Assembly: GCF_003054705.1 (NCBI RefSeq)
Contig: NZ_QAYX01000025.1
Coordinates: forward strand, 620,001 to 684,000
Source: Opitutus sp. ER46
GTDB taxonomy: Bacteria; Verrucomicrobiota; Verrucomicrobiia; Opitutales; Opitutaceae
Direction: 5' to 3'
Length of the DNA: 64,000 nt
A program made the translations under genes and the position numbers. Numbering within the stretch: position 1 is the stretch's first letter; each line of letters begins with the position of its first letter. This document shows, one piece after another, positions 16,647 to 26,116 of this stretch. The notes below the pieces were generated by a model that was not told where the DNA came from, ran no database searches, and saw only the letters and a list, made by a program, of their open reading frames with translations.

Positions 16647-17843
16647 TCACGAACGTGCCAGCGGGGCGAGCAGTGAATGCCATTGGGCGAGCGCCTTGTT
16701 GGCGCCGGTCTGCTCAGCAAAACGGATCGCGGCGGCCCCGCTTTGTGCGACCAGGGGCGGGGATGCCGCAAAGCGCCGTATCTCCGCGGCGATGTCAGCC
16801 ACGCGGCTGCCGTCGACGGCAGCTCCGATTCCGGACGCGGCGACCTGGCGGGCGATCTCGCAATCGGGCGGGCCGACGAACAGGACCGGTCGACCGGCGG
16901 CGGCTATGCCGTACAACTTGCTGGGAAAGACGAAGCGCTCGCAACCGGGGCGGAGTGTGACGAGGTGAAGATCGGCGATGCCAAGGCTCGCGCTGAGCCG
17001 ATCGCGAGGTTGGGTTGGGCGGAACCGGACGTTGTCGAGCTTTGCCGACTGCACGCGGTCGCGGAGCGCTGCGTGTTGGGGGCCATCGCCCACGAAGACG
17101 AACGCGATGGTCGGGTCATCCTTGAGGAGGGCTGCTGCCGCCACGATTGGATCGAGATCGTGCACGCGGCCCAGATTGCCCGAATAGCCCACCACAAACT
17201 GGTCTTCGAGGTTCCACTCGCGGCGGAGGGCCAGCCTTTCGGGTGCGTTTCGCGGCAGGGCGGACACACCGACCGGGGCCCAATTGGGAATGACCGAGAG
17301 CCGGGACGGACTAACGCCGGCGGACCGCAGCACGTCCGCCATGTCCTGCCCAAGGGTCACGCAATGGTCTGCCCCTCGCCAGGCGGCGTTGCGCCAGGGA
17401 CGCAACGCGTCTGGTAATCGCGAGCGTGACAGGGCCACGGCGATTTCCGGATAGATGTCATGCACCCAGTGGACGAGCCGGGCGCCGCGAGTTCGCGCCA
17501 CCCATTGCGCGAGCACGCCGATCAGTGGGGGGTCGGTCAGGGCGACCACCACATCTCCACGGCGGGTGTGGCGCCAGAGTTGGACGGTGGCCGCGAGTGC
17601 GAAAGTGGAGAACGCGACGGCCTTCGCCACCAATCCCCGCCGCGTGCCGCAGAGCCCGTGAGTGCGCACGATGGACACGCCCTCGTGACATTCGAATGCC
17701 GGCAGCGGGTGGCCAGTCGGGGTGCTCGTGATCACGGTTACCGACCAACCTTGGGCCGCCATGTGGCTGGCCAGGTCCGTGAGCAACTGCCCCGTTGCCG
17801 GCGTGGCGGGCCAATAGAAACGATTGACGAAGACGAGGGCCAT
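16647..17843 (-). CDS. glycosyltransferase family 4 (WbuB-like)
   Basis: The 398-residue GT-B protein begins with the typical RFYWPATPATGQLLTDLA segment of WbuB-type enzymes that act second after WcaJ/WbaP transferases. The C-terminal nucleotide-sugar domain shows VVGYSGNLGRVHDLDP and VFPSKLYGIAAAGRPVLFVG; Lys and Glu-type contacts of GT4 are partly present. Its ATG overlaps the upstream stop by one base (TGATG), implying coupling with the O-antigen-ligase-like gene. Donor sugar unknown; adjacency to the initiating transferase suggests an early step in repeat assembly. Confidence 0.85.
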   Translation of the reverse strand: MALVFVNRFYWPATPATGQLLTDLASHMAAQGWSVTVITSTPTGHPLPAFECHEGVSIVRTHGLCGTRRGLVAKAVAFSTFALAATVQLWRHTRRGDVVVALTDPPLIGVLAQWVARTRGARLVHWVHDIYPEIAVALSRSRLPDALRPWRNAAWRGADHCVTLGQDMADVLRSAGVSPSRLSVIPNWAPVGVSALPRNAPERLALRREWNLEDQFVVGYSGNLGRVHDLDPIVAAAALLKDDPTIAFVFVGDGPQHAALRDRVQSAKLDNVRFRPTQPRDRLSASLGIADLHLVTLRPGCERFVFPSKLYGIAAAGRPVLFVGPPDCEIARQVAASGIGAAVDGSRVADIAAEIRRFAASPPLVAQSGAAAIRFAEQTGANKALAQWHSLLAPLARS

Positions 17844-19258
17844 CAGGCGGGGAAACGCTCGCTTCGCTGATGGGCAATCCCGGCAGCGACGGACAATAGC
17901 ATCCAGCCGGTGACGACGATGGCAGGACAGGCGAAGGGGAAGTCGACGCAGGCCAGTGCCGCCAGCCCCACGAGTCCGATGACAATCTCGGCGCTCGGGC
18001 TCAGCAGCCAGTGTTGGCGTAGCGCCAGGCGGGCGAGCCCAACGAGCGTGGCGACCGAGAGCGTTGCGCCAACCAGCCCCAGCTCCGCCAGGCGTTGCAG
18101 CCAGTCGTTATGCGCGTCGAGGAACACCGACGCTTCCCGCTGCTCATTCTCCATCTTGTAGTCGAACGACTGGACGCTTCGGAACGCGTAGCGAAAGCTC
18201 TGCCACCCCCAACCGTAGACGGGCTTTTCGAGAAACAGGTCCCAGGTTTGCCGATACACCGCCAGCCGCGCATCGCCGATGCCGCCCGACTGGATTTCCT
18301 GATACTGGCCGGCGGTTTTGTTGCTCCAGAAGTGGATTCGATCGCGGGCGAGCCACAGGGTGGCGCCGGTGAGGACCAGCAGTGCGGCAGCAACCGTGAT
18401 CGCGGACCGCCGCAGCCGGGCACTCAAGTGAAGCTGGCGCGGCACGAACCGGAGCGCGAGGCCGAGGGCAATGATGAGGCCGGCGGCGAGTGAGGCGCGT
18501 CCGCCGCTGACCGGGATCGAGGCCAGGATGAGAACGGTGAGAACGACGAAAAGCGGGGCGGGCGTGCTGTGCCACGGTCGTTGGCCGGCTTGCTGCAGAT
18601 GATAGAGCGCGAGCGCACCACCAGCTGCGGCGCCGAGGACCGCGAAGGCTCCCCAGTGGTTGTAGTAGACGAACGTGGCGAAGAAGTTCGTGTTTGGGGA
18701 AGGATACCGGCCGAGAATCTCGGTTGCGTGCAACAACTTGAAGACGGTGCCCGTGCAGGCGAGCGCGGCCGCATTGAGGGTGACGCAGGTGAGGGCGGCT
18801 ATCTGCACACGGCGGCTCGGGCGAGTGATCAGGACATTGAGTCCGGCGAGAACATAGCCGGCGTTCAGCAAGAAGTCCTCCAGCGTGTGCCTCGGCCAGG
18901 CCGTGGAAGGCAGGTAGTGAAGGTAATCCTCGCGGCCGACGAGTCCGAGAGGCTCGCCTTCGGCGTAGATCATTCGCATGTGCGGATTGGCTGCGCTGAT
19001 CAGGACAAGCGTCGTAAGCAATGCGAGCGGCACCAGAATCCAGGCGAGTTGCCGGCGGAAGGCGGCATCTGCCTGCCGCAGGGCCAGTGCGCTGATGAAG
19101 GGGGCCGGCAGCGCGAGCCAGGCGCTGATCATCCGGGTGGTTGCCTCCATTCCCCCAAACCGCCAGGAGAGAAAGCTGCTGAGGACCAGCGCGTGAACGA
19201 CCGCGATGCGACCTAGCGTCGACGAAGGGGAAACGAGCATGCCAGCGTGCCTCTGCAT
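17843..19258 (-). CDS. O-antigen ligase/polymerase-like membrane protein (Wzy_C family)
   Basis: The 471-residue product has about eleven hydrophobic segments and a large extracytoplasmic loop near residues 300-385. YGWGWQSFRYAF and HNDWLQRLAELGLVGA match the Wzy_C/WaaL signature, which includes the catalytic-type His. Such proteins join undecaprenyl-linked glycans to an acceptor: lipid A, protein or another glycan. Directly upstream is the exosortase-EpsI gene, so a protein acceptor is conceivable. The ATG at 19258 is two bases after the exosortase stop; farther in-frame starts would overlap that gene. Confidence 0.85.
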   Translation of the reverse strand: MQRHAGMLVSPSSTLGRIAVVHALVLSSFLSWRFGGMEATTRMISAWLALPAPFISALALRQADAAFRRQLAWILVPLALLTTLVLISAANPHMRMIYAEGEPLGLVGREDYLHYLPSTAWPRHTLEDFLLNAGYVLAGLNVLITRPSRRVQIAALTCVTLNAAALACTGTVFKLLHATEILGRYPSPNTNFFATFVYYNHWGAFAVLGAAAGGALALYHLQQAGQRPWHSTPAPLFVVLTVLILASIPVSGGRASLAAGLIIALGLALRFVPRQLHLSARLRRSAITVAAALLVLTGATLWLARDRIHFWSNKTAGQYQEIQSGGIGDARLAVYRQTWDLFLEKPVYGWGWQSFRYAFRSVQSFDYKMENEQREASVFLDAHNDWLQRLAELGLVGATLSVATLVGLARLALRQHWLLSPSAEIVIGLVGLAALACVDFPFACPAIVVTGWMLLSVAAGIAHQRSERFPA

Positions 19259-19260
19259 GG

Positions 19261-20895
19261 CTACTCCCGGGGCGAGAGTCCCGCGGCGCTGAGCCGCTTG
19301 AAGAATTCGGTCAACAGGGGTTCGCCCGACAGGCTTTCGAGCGGAACGTTGCTGGAAATGCGGATCACCCACTGCGGCGCGCGCGCGTGAACGCCGTGCT
19401 TGAGCAGGGTTGGCGCAAGCTGCCACGGGTAGAGCCCGGCGCGTTCACCCACGAGACGATTGTCGAAGATGTGCCAGAACCACATGTGCTGCGGGAAACC
19501 GTCCTTCTCGAAGCAGAAGCGCAGGGGATCCGGAATCGGGTAGGTTGCCGCCGCCGCTGGGGCCGGGCGGGCGTCCCAGCCGCTGCCGGGCAGGCAGATG
19601 TCGGGCGTGTGCAGCGCGACGGAACCGAAGGTCGATTGTCGGCTCGGCCAAAAGGCCATGTAGAACGTGATCTGGGTTCCGTGGCGGATGTACGTTTCTT
19701 GATGCAGCCAATCGGTGCCCAGTGCCGCCCGGTAGGTCTGGATCGATGGATCGGCGTGGTGGCGCCACCCGGGCGAATCGATGGAGAGCAGCCCCGCGAG
19801 GTTGGGCGGCGGGCGTTCGCTTGCGCTGCTGGGCATCACCTTGAGCAGGACAACCGCGAGACTCAGCGCCGTGGCGCCGACCAGGAGGCCGTGCGGCAAG
19901 AACCAGAAGCGCGCCTGTTGCAGAGGGCGATGCTCGTTCGACGGAGCGGCTGCGACAGGTCGCTCGAGCAGCAGGCACGCGACAAATAGAACGGCGACCG
20001 TCAGGCTGAGAACCGCGTAGCCGCTTGCGTCGTGCCAGAGTCCCCGGATCTCCGTGCCGCGGGCGGCGAGCAGGCAAAGGAGCAGCGAGCGACCCAAATT
20101 CATTAGCAGCGCGAGCGCGCCGGCAAATACCACGATGGCCAGCCGGCGGCGGTTGCGCTGCAGCATGAACGCCCCGAGCACGATGCCGGCAAAGAGACAG
20201 GCGGTCAGACTGCGGATACCGCTGCAGGCTTCCTCTACGCCGACCAAGGCGTTCGGCAACTGGATGACATTGCCATGGCGGACCGCGGCGAAGCCGAGAA
20301 AGTGCAGCAGCTGCACGGATACGGCGGTGATGGTGTTCTGCAGGGCGTGCGTGAGGTTCGCGAGACTGCCACTCGGCAGGGGGACGACCGCGAGCCACAG
20401 GATCGCGGCCGCCACGCTGGCTCCATTGCACCGCAGCAGTTGCGTCGGGGAGCGCGACAGCATGAGGGCGGTTGAGATGAGGATGCAGCACAGGGTGACG
20501 CCGGTGAGAAACGCGGGTTGGGCGTGCGTCGGCCCCTGGGCGAGGGCCGCCAGACCGGTGATGAGCGCCAGAGCAGCCCCGCAGGTGGCGACGATCCAGC
20601 GGGTGACTCCGGCGAGAGGCTTGGGCCAGGACGCGTCCCAAGCGCGCTCGCGACGTGACTGCCACAGCAGCGCAAGCGCACACGGCGCCGCGAACCAGCC
20701 GTGCGATAGCTCCGGAATCTCGCGCCAGAACGGGAGCAGATAACCCGTGACACAACCGATGGCCGCAACGCCGATCGCGAGTGCGGTGCGTTCTGGCCAA
20801 GAGGCTTTGCCGATCGTGCTGAAGGCGGCCGAAACCACCGATGGACGCCGTCTGGCGTCAGCGGCGGTCTCCTTTTCCTGTGCAGGGCGCAGCAT
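19261..20895 (-). CDS. exosortase fused to EpsI-type domain
   Basis: Exosortases are membrane cysteine transpeptidases thought to cleave PEP-CTERM-like sorting tails. The 544-residue product has eight to ten membrane helices and the full catalytic set: Cys224 in VEEACSGIRSL, Arg269 in MNLGRSLLL and His288 in GLWHDASGYAV. The exosortase hallmark SHGWFAAPCALALLW lies at 64-78. A C-terminal soluble region from about 345 carries the EpsI/DUF3485 motif HTPDICLPGSGW. Fused exosortase-EpsI proteins occur in exopolysaccharide loci. No PEP-CTERM substrate was recognised in the window, so its targets must be elsewhere. It is flanked by a WcaF-like acetyltransferase and the ligase-like gene. Confidence 0.88.
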   Translation of the reverse strand: MLRPAQEKETAADARRRPSVVSAAFSTIGKASWPERTALAIGVAAIGCVTGYLLPFWREIPELSHGWFAAPCALALLWQSRRERAWDASWPKPLAGVTRWIVATCGAALALITGLAALAQGPTHAQPAFLTGVTLCCILISTALMLSRSPTQLLRCNGASVAAAILWLAVVPLPSGSLANLTHALQNTITAVSVQLLHFLGFAAVRHGNVIQLPNALVGVEEACSGIRSLTACLFAGIVLGAFMLQRNRRRLAIVVFAGALALLMNLGRSLLLCLLAARGTEIRGLWHDASGYAVLSLTVAVLFVACLLLERPVAAAPSNEHRPLQQARFWFLPHGLLVGATALSLAVVLLKVMPSSASERPPPNLAGLLSIDSPGWRHHADPSIQTYRAALGTDWLHQETYIRHGTQITFYMAFWPSRQSTFGSVALHTPDICLPGSGWDARPAPAAAATYPIPDPLRFCFEKDGFPQHMWFWHIFDNRLVGERAGLYPWQLAPTLLKHGVHARAPQWVIRISSNVPLESLSGEPLLTEFFKRLSAAGLSPRE

Positions 20896-20919
20896 GCGTG
20901 ATTCTACGAACGTGCGTGA

Positions 20920-21456
20920 CTACAAGGGCCGGATTACGCGTGCGGGGTTTCCGGCCACCAGGCTCTTTGCCGGCATGGTCCGCATCACCACAGCGCGTGC
21001 GCCCACCACGGATCCCGTGCCGATCGTCACCCCAGGACCAATGAAGGCCTCGACGGCGATCCAGGTCCCGGACTCGACGCGCACCGGTGCGTGGGCAATC
21101 GGAAGATTGGCCTGCGTGTAGTCGTGGGATCCGGCGCACAAGTGCGCGCCATGGGAGATGAGGACGTCATGCTCGATCAGAATTGGCGCGAGGGCGTACA
21201 GCTGCGTGTGAGCTCCGATCACCACATGGTCAGCGACCTTCAGGTTCCAGGGGAACGTGATCCGGACCGTGGGGTGGATGCGAACGCCACGACCAATTGT
21301 CGCCCCTGCCCCCCGGAGCAACGTATTGCGGAACCCGTGACAGAACCACGGCGTGAACCGAAAAAGCAGTCCGACGACCGTCCATGCCACACGCCGCAGC
21401 TGGATGCTGGGGGAGTAGTTGTGGTTCTGAAGATGCTGGGCGATGTCGATCGGCAT
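20920..21456 (-). CDS. WcaF-like sugar O-acetyltransferase (LbH fold)
   Basis: The 178-residue product carries imperfect hexapeptide repeats from about residue 55 onward (TIGRGVRIHPTVRI, VVIGAHTQLYA) and the catalytic-type His in LCAGSHDYTQANLP, a segment typical of putative colanic acid biosynthesis acetyltransferases. The C-terminus ends AGNPARVIRPL, the classic end of the family. It probably O-acetylates a sugar of the repeat unit using acetyl-CoA in the cytoplasm. It starts five bases after the upstream glycosyltransferase stop. Confidence 0.88.
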   Translation of the reverse strand: MPIDIAQHLQNHNYSPSIQLRRVAWTVVGLLFRFTPWFCHGFRNTLLRGAGATIGRGVRIHPTVRITFPWNLKVADHVVIGAHTQLYALAPILIEHDVLISHGAHLCAGSHDYTQANLPIAHAPVRVESGTWIAVEAFIGPGVTIGTGSVVGARAVVMRTMPAKSLVAGNPARVIRPL

Positions 21457-21461
21457 GGAAT

Positions 21462-22493
21462 TCAGGCGCGGGCCAGTTCGCGATACAGGGCGACATACCG
21501 CGGCGCAAGCGCTGGCCAGCCAAACATAGCTTGGGCAAGGGACCGCGTGTTCTGTCGGACGGCGTCAGTGGGCGGCGGTTGAATGAGAAAGCGGGCGAGC
21601 GCGGTCTGAAGGTCTTTTGTGGTCGGCGGGATGGTTTCAACCGGCAGGGCTCCCCGAAGCGACGCCCAAGGGGTGCCGGTCGTGGTGAGCACGGGCGTCC
21701 CGGCGAACAGCGCTTCGAGAACCGCGAGCCCAAAGTTCTCGGAAAACGAAGGCAGACAGAGCAGGTCCGCGGCGTGGAGGTAGCGCCACTTTTCTTGCCC
21801 CCAGCATGCACCAGCCCACGTGCACCGCAGGTTTCCCGTCCACCGCGTGGTGGCGGAACGCAGCGGATTTACGTACGCCGGATCGCCATCGCCCACGACC
21901 AGAAGCCGAACGGACCTGCCGGCGGCGCGGGCGGCGGCTGGAAGGGCATCGATAAGCAAGTGCAGCCCTTTCTTCTCGTGGCAGCGCGAAAGAAAAAGGA
22001 TCACAAGTTCCTCCGGTCGGACGCCTATTCCGCCGCGGGCCGTGTCCCGATTGCCCGACGGAGGCAAATCGCCACCGAGTGACAGGACGCGAATCTGTGG
22101 CCGGGGAAACCAGCGCGCGAGCTGCGTCGCCTCGGCGTCGCTGGTGGCCAGGATCGCCTTGGCGGCCTTGAACGACGGGCGCTCGATCAGATGAAAGTAC
22201 GGCCACTTCTTCCAGCCGCGGTGTTGGAACGCCCAGGGCTCCAGCATGCCGTGGGGAGAGATGAGAAAGGGCGTATTGGCAGCGACGCACCGCCGCCGTG
22301 CAGAAATGTGTGCGCGTTCCCAAAGACCGTGGAAGTGCACGAGATCAGCGTGGGCAGCCGCGTCGGCATGAAGCGTCTCGACACGTTCCACGTGGACGTC
22401 CGCAGGTGCGACCGCCTGGGCCAGACCCGAGAGTGCGGTGTCAATACCTCCTACGCGATGGGCGGCTGGCGGCTGGACAAATAGAACGTTCAA
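21462..22493 (-). CDS. glycosyltransferase family 4
   Basis: The 343-residue GT-B enzyme starts LNVLFVQPPAAHRVGGIDTA, with the GG loop of family 4, and contains LISPHGMLEPWAF, ILFLSRCHEKKGLHLLIDAL and the nucleotide-sugar motif SFSENFGLAVLEALFAGTPV with both EX7E glutamates. The GMLEPWA segment is frequent in enzymes adding sugars to O-antigen or colanic acid chains. The likely start is TTG at 22493-22491, overlapping the upstream stop as TTGA; no ATG lies at the right place. An ATG far upstream at 22661 would overlap the neighbouring gene by 170 bp. Confidence 0.83.
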   Translation of the reverse strand: MNVLFVQPPAAHRVGGIDTALSGLAQAVAPADVHVERVETLHADAAAHADLVHFHGLWERAHISARRRCVAANTPFLISPHGMLEPWAFQHRGWKKWPYFHLIERPSFKAAKAILATSDAEATQLARWFPRPQIRVLSLGGDLPPSGNRDTARGGIGVRPEELVILFLSRCHEKKGLHLLIDALPAAARAAGRSVRLLVVGDGDPAYVNPLRSATTRWTGNLRCTWAGACWGQEKWRYLHAADLLCLPSFSENFGLAVLEALFAGTPVLTTTGTPWASLRGALPVETIPPTTKDLQTALARFLIQPPPTDAVRQNTRSLAQAMFGWPALAPRYVALYRELARA

Positions 22494-23635
22494 GGGACAG
22501 GTCTCAAGGAGCTGTAGATCTCCTCGTATGCACGCGCCATGGTGGCGGTAGAGAACTCGTTGCGGACGAGAGTCTGGGCCTTGGCGCCAAGGCGAGACAA
22601 GGACACCCGGTCGGAGAGGAGACGCCGCCAATCGGTCGAGTTGTCGATGCAGATGGCGCAATGCTGCAGCGCCACGGGGAGTTGGCCGTAGACGCCTGAT
22701 TCAACGGCACAGGCGAGCCCTGCGTCCATGGCCTCGAGTAGGGCCAAAGGAAGCCCCTCATAGCCGGCGGTATGGAGAAAAAGGTCGTACGCCGGCAGCT
22801 TGCCCTGGGCATCGGGGCTCCACCCGCACCGTTTCGCCGCGACGCCGAGGCCGAGCCGCTGGACTTCGCGGTCCCAATCGGCATCCATGCGCCCCGCACC
22901 GAGCCAGTGGAAGATCGCATGCGGTTCGAGGCGGCGGATCTCCGCCGCGTGGGCGAGAAACCGGAGCGGCTGCTTCTGCGACTCGAGTCGGCCCAGGGCG
23001 GCGACCGCAAAGTCATCCTCTGCGATACCTTGTCCGGCACGTAGCTGGGCCCGGGATACACCGGTTGGGTTCATTGGGTGAATCCCGTTCAGGACCACGC
23101 GTACGTCCTTGGAGTTGCCCACGAAAGCCCGCAATTCGCGGCCGCGCGTGTCAGCCACCGCAATGAGTGGGCCACGGTAGTGGCGCAGGGCCCGACGCGC
23201 CGCGAGATCCCGCCACCAGGCGAACCGCGCACGGAGAAAGGCGGCGGTCTGGGTGATATGGATGGTGCAGACGTGCGGCACGGGGAGCAGGGGAGCGGCA
23301 GCTAGAAAGTCCGGAGCGTCCTCAAGATTCTGCTTGTTGAGGTGCACCAGATCGGGCCGCCAGCTCATCCATGCTTCGGCGAGCGCGCGGGCGGCGTGCC
23401 GACCTGGCACCTGGAACGCACCCCGGTCCCAACGATCGTAGGTGTTGGTGTAGCCGGTGCGGACAACATCACCGATATCACGAAACCGGGCTGCCAGTTC
23501 GTCCATTTTGGGATGGGTGGATGCCCACAAGCCCACCACATGCCCGCGCATCCGCAGCGCCTCCCCCAGATAGAGCAGGAAGATCTCGCCGCCGCCGCGT
23601 GATCCCGAGCTGGAGCTAGCGAGTAGGATGCGCAT
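22490..23635 (-). CDS. glycosyltransferase family 4
   Basis: The 381-residue GT-B protein begins MRILLASSSSGSRGGGEIFL, where the glycine-rich loop binds substrate. VCTIHITQTAAF and ALGRLESQKQPLRF mark the two domains, and TAGYEGLPLALLEAMDAGL carries the EX7E motif. The chosen ATG at 23635 overlaps the upstream glycosyltransferase by 20 bp; longer starts lack homology. The acceptor and donor are unknown, and its role in the repeat unit is inferred only from location. Confidence 0.85.
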   Translation of the reverse strand: MRILLASSSSGSRGGGEIFLLYLGEALRMRGHVVGLWASTHPKMDELAARFRDIGDVVRTGYTNTYDRWDRGAFQVPGRHAARALAEAWMSWRPDLVHLNKQNLEDAPDFLAAAPLLPVPHVCTIHITQTAAFLRARFAWWRDLAARRALRHYRGPLIAVADTRGRELRAFVGNSKDVRVVLNGIHPMNPTGVSRAQLRAGQGIAEDDFAVAALGRLESQKQPLRFLAHAAEIRRLEPHAIFHWLGAGRMDADWDREVQRLGLGVAAKRCGWSPDAQGKLPAYDLFLHTAGYEGLPLALLEAMDAGLACAVESGVYGQLPVALQHCAICIDNSTDWRRLLSDRVSLSRLGAKAQTLVRNEFSTATMARAYEEIYSSLRPVP

Positions 23636-24716
23636 GGCGCACGGAAAGATGTCGTACGGCGAGTTCTTCCCAGAAGGCGGCGGCATGTTCTGGAGCGAGC
23701 GCATGGGAGGACGCCATGGCGTTTTCGGACATTTTTCGCCGCCGCTCGGGATCCGATGCCAGCGCCCACATTGCGCTGCTAAGGGCAGTGATGTCGCCCG
23801 TCGGGACAACGAGACCGTTCCAGTCGTGTTGCACCAAGTCCTGCGCCGCACCGACGCCCTCGCTGGCGATCACGGGAAGCCCTGCGCCGAGCGCTTGGTT
23901 GATGACGACGCCCCAACCGTCATGGCGACTCGGAAGGATGAATATATCAGCACGGGCAAACACCGCGGGAAGATCGGCGGGGGGAAGGAAGCCCGTGTAG
24001 ACGATGCGTGAACGGACGGCGGGAGGCAGCTGCTCCATCAGTGCGGGAAGCTCCCCCTCGCGTCCGACCAACTCGAGCCGCGCAGAGGCGCCGGCTGCAA
24101 CCAATTGCGAGAAGGCCTGAAGAAGAAGGTCGATCCCCTTGCGGGAGATCATTTGTCCGCAGAAGAGAAAGACCGGCTCGCCCCCTGGGCGCTTGGTCGC
24201 AGACGCATCCGCGAACCGGCGCAGGTCACACGTATATGCCTGATTATAGATGGTGACCCCGGGAGCGATTGTCTCGTAGGCGCGACGAGCACGTTCCCCC
24301 ACGGCGACAATAGCAGATGCCCGCCTCAAGGGGGCATAAAGGCACCGCTGGAGACGGCGGTGCCAGGCGGACTTCGGCTGAGACGGAAGCTCGCCCCAAA
24401 ACAGCCAAGGAGGCCGCAAAGACCGGATAAGTCGCTGGGTGGTCACGTCCGTGATCGCCCCATTCACCACCCACAGCTCATTTGGCCGCGGTGCCGGCAT
24501 GCGGAAGTTGATGTGCGAACGCACACGACCACGGCCGAACGTGAGACCCGGAAGGATGTCCTCCCACGGCTCCAAATCGACCTCCGGCCACGGCGAGTCG
24601 GGTGCAGCACGCTCCAAGTAATGGATCTTGACCCCGACGATTTGCCGGAGCGCAAGCGCGCGAAACAGGTCACGTTGGTACGGCGACGGAACGACACTAG
24701 CGAATACGACCTGCAT
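23616..24716 (-). CDS. glycosyltransferase family 4
   Basis: The 366-residue product starts MQVVFASVVPSPYQRDLFRA, a pattern common to group 1 transferases in polysaccharide loci. The C-terminal domain has FLFCGQMISRKGIDLLLQAF and LPSRHDGWGVVINQALGAGLPV; the first EX7E glutamate position reads Asp in RHDGWG. That variant is seen in several GT4 groups. The ATG at 24716 forms TGATG with the polymerase-like gene upstream. Confidence 0.84.
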   Translation of the reverse strand: MQVVFASVVPSPYQRDLFRALALRQIVGVKIHYLERAAPDSPWPEVDLEPWEDILPGLTFGRGRVRSHINFRMPAPRPNELWVVNGAITDVTTQRLIRSLRPPWLFWGELPSQPKSAWHRRLQRCLYAPLRRASAIVAVGERARRAYETIAPGVTIYNQAYTCDLRRFADASATKRPGGEPVFLFCGQMISRKGIDLLLQAFSQLVAAGASARLELVGREGELPALMEQLPPAVRSRIVYTGFLPPADLPAVFARADIFILPSRHDGWGVVINQALGAGLPVIASEGVGAAQDLVQHDWNGLVVPTGDITALSSAMWALASDPERRRKMSENAMASSHALAPEHAAAFWEELAVRHLSVRHAHPTR

Positions 24717-26116
24717 CAGGTGGGCGGAGGCGTCCGCGGGCGCCGTCGCTTCGCGATGAGCCAGTTTCCCAGGACAAGGGCGGCGACGGTGGGCAAGATC
24801 GCGGTCGTAAACACAAACAGGCTTCGCATTGAAATCACCATGGCGAAGAAGCCGGAGGCGAAAACGAGATTGCCGAAACCGGAATTGTCGGAATGAGCGA
24901 GTTTGTTCCACCAAGCGGCCACCGAGGCAAGGATGACTCCGGCGACGAGTACTCCAATATTGCCGCCGCTGATGTACGCTTCGCCTACGAACGAGGATGC
25001 GAGGGTGAGCCCTTCGACGCCGACGGCATCCTCAATCGACAGACTGAGGCCCTCCGGCTTGCCCGGCCATGCGGCGCGAGGGATGGGGCGGATGATGGCC
25101 AGGTATGGTATCTCCAGCCCGAGATAGTCATGATGTTTGGGAAATATATCCGTGAGCTTACCGATAACATATAGATTGTAATCTACGAATAGGTTCGCGT
25201 CCTCCTTTGATTTACGGATCTCATTGTATCCTTGAAGGTAGTTTCTGAACCCGATGTTGCGGAACTCGAGCATCACCACGGTCGCGACGAGCATGAGCGC
25301 TGCCGTGATGCCACCGACCCAGATTAGCTCACGTTTCCGGTTCGGTGGGCTCGTGAATGCGTAGGCGACCAGGAATGTGGCCAGGTATGCGGCGATGACG
25401 TTCCGGGTGCCCGAAGTAAAGCCGTAGAATAGGGTGAAGGCGAAGCCGGCGCTGATATACAGCTTATGGGTCGCCGAGTATTCGGCCCGCTTGGCGAGAA
25501 CGATGCCCGCCAGCGGGGGCACCAAATAGAGAATCATGCCGAGTTCCCCCAGCAGCGCTTTCCAGTCGCCGAATTTGCCGCGACCCCAGGGCTGACTAAA
25601 GCGGGGGGCCATGAACTGATCGACGAGTTCAAAGACGTTGAAGTTGACGGCCAAAAGCATGTGCAGGAAGCCGCCGAACAGTGCGATACTGAATAGCGTT
25701 ATCAGAAACCGCGGCGGTGCGGGACGCTGGAGCAACTCGGTCAAACTGCCAGGCGTGGACGGCGCGAAGTGCCGCCCGACGGCAAGTCCCGTAAAACCCC
25801 ACAAGCATGCGACGAGTGCTGAACGGGTCTGATCAAGGGTGACAAGATCGTCGAACTGCGGCTGAGGGGCAAGAAACTCGAAGAGGGTGAGAAAGTAGAG
25901 AGAGCTGATCGCCATGACATCAGCCCGAACGAGGTTTCGGTAGTTGCCCCGGTAGTCGAGAAGCAGACTGGCGAGAAAGCTGATGCCGACGCCGATCGCG
26001 TACTCATGCGCCAAGGCCGAGGGAGTATCCCCATGGGCAAGAAATTCAGTCGCAACTGCGCCAATCACGAACGTCAGCGTCGCGGCGAACTCAGGTTTCG
26101 GCGCGGCTCTGGTCAT
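24716..26116 (-). CDS. oligosaccharide repeat-unit polymerase-like membrane protein (Wzy-type)
   Basis: The 466-residue protein has about eleven to twelve hydrophobic helices and a hydrophilic segment near 295-385 containing RNIGFRNYLQGYNEIRKS and IRPIPRAAWPGKPEG, features of O-antigen polymerases of the Wzy/EpsG-like kind. Such proteins are too divergent for a firm family call. It would polymerise undecaprenyl-linked repeats on the periplasmic face. The combination with a Wzm/Wzt exporter in the same operon is unusual. It overlaps the upstream glycosyltransferase by ATGA. Confidence 0.7.
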   Translation of the reverse strand: MTRAAPKPEFAATLTFVIGAVATEFLAHGDTPSALAHEYAIGVGISFLASLLLDYRGNYRNLVRADVMAISSLYFLTLFEFLAPQPQFDDLVTLDQTRSALVACLWGFTGLAVGRHFAPSTPGSLTELLQRPAPPRFLITLFSIALFGGFLHMLLAVNFNVFELVDQFMAPRFSQPWGRGKFGDWKALLGELGMILYLVPPLAGIVLAKRAEYSATHKLYISAGFAFTLFYGFTSGTRNVIAAYLATFLVAYAFTSPPNRKRELIWVGGITAALMLVATVVMLEFRNIGFRNYLQGYNEIRKSKEDANLFVDYNLYVIGKLTDIFPKHHDYLGLEIPYLAIIRPIPRAAWPGKPEGLSLSIEDAVGVEGLTLASSFVGEAYISGGNIGVLVAGVILASVAAWWNKLAHSDNSGFGNLVFASGFFAMVISMRSLFVFTTAILPTVAALVLGNWLIAKRRRPRTPPPT

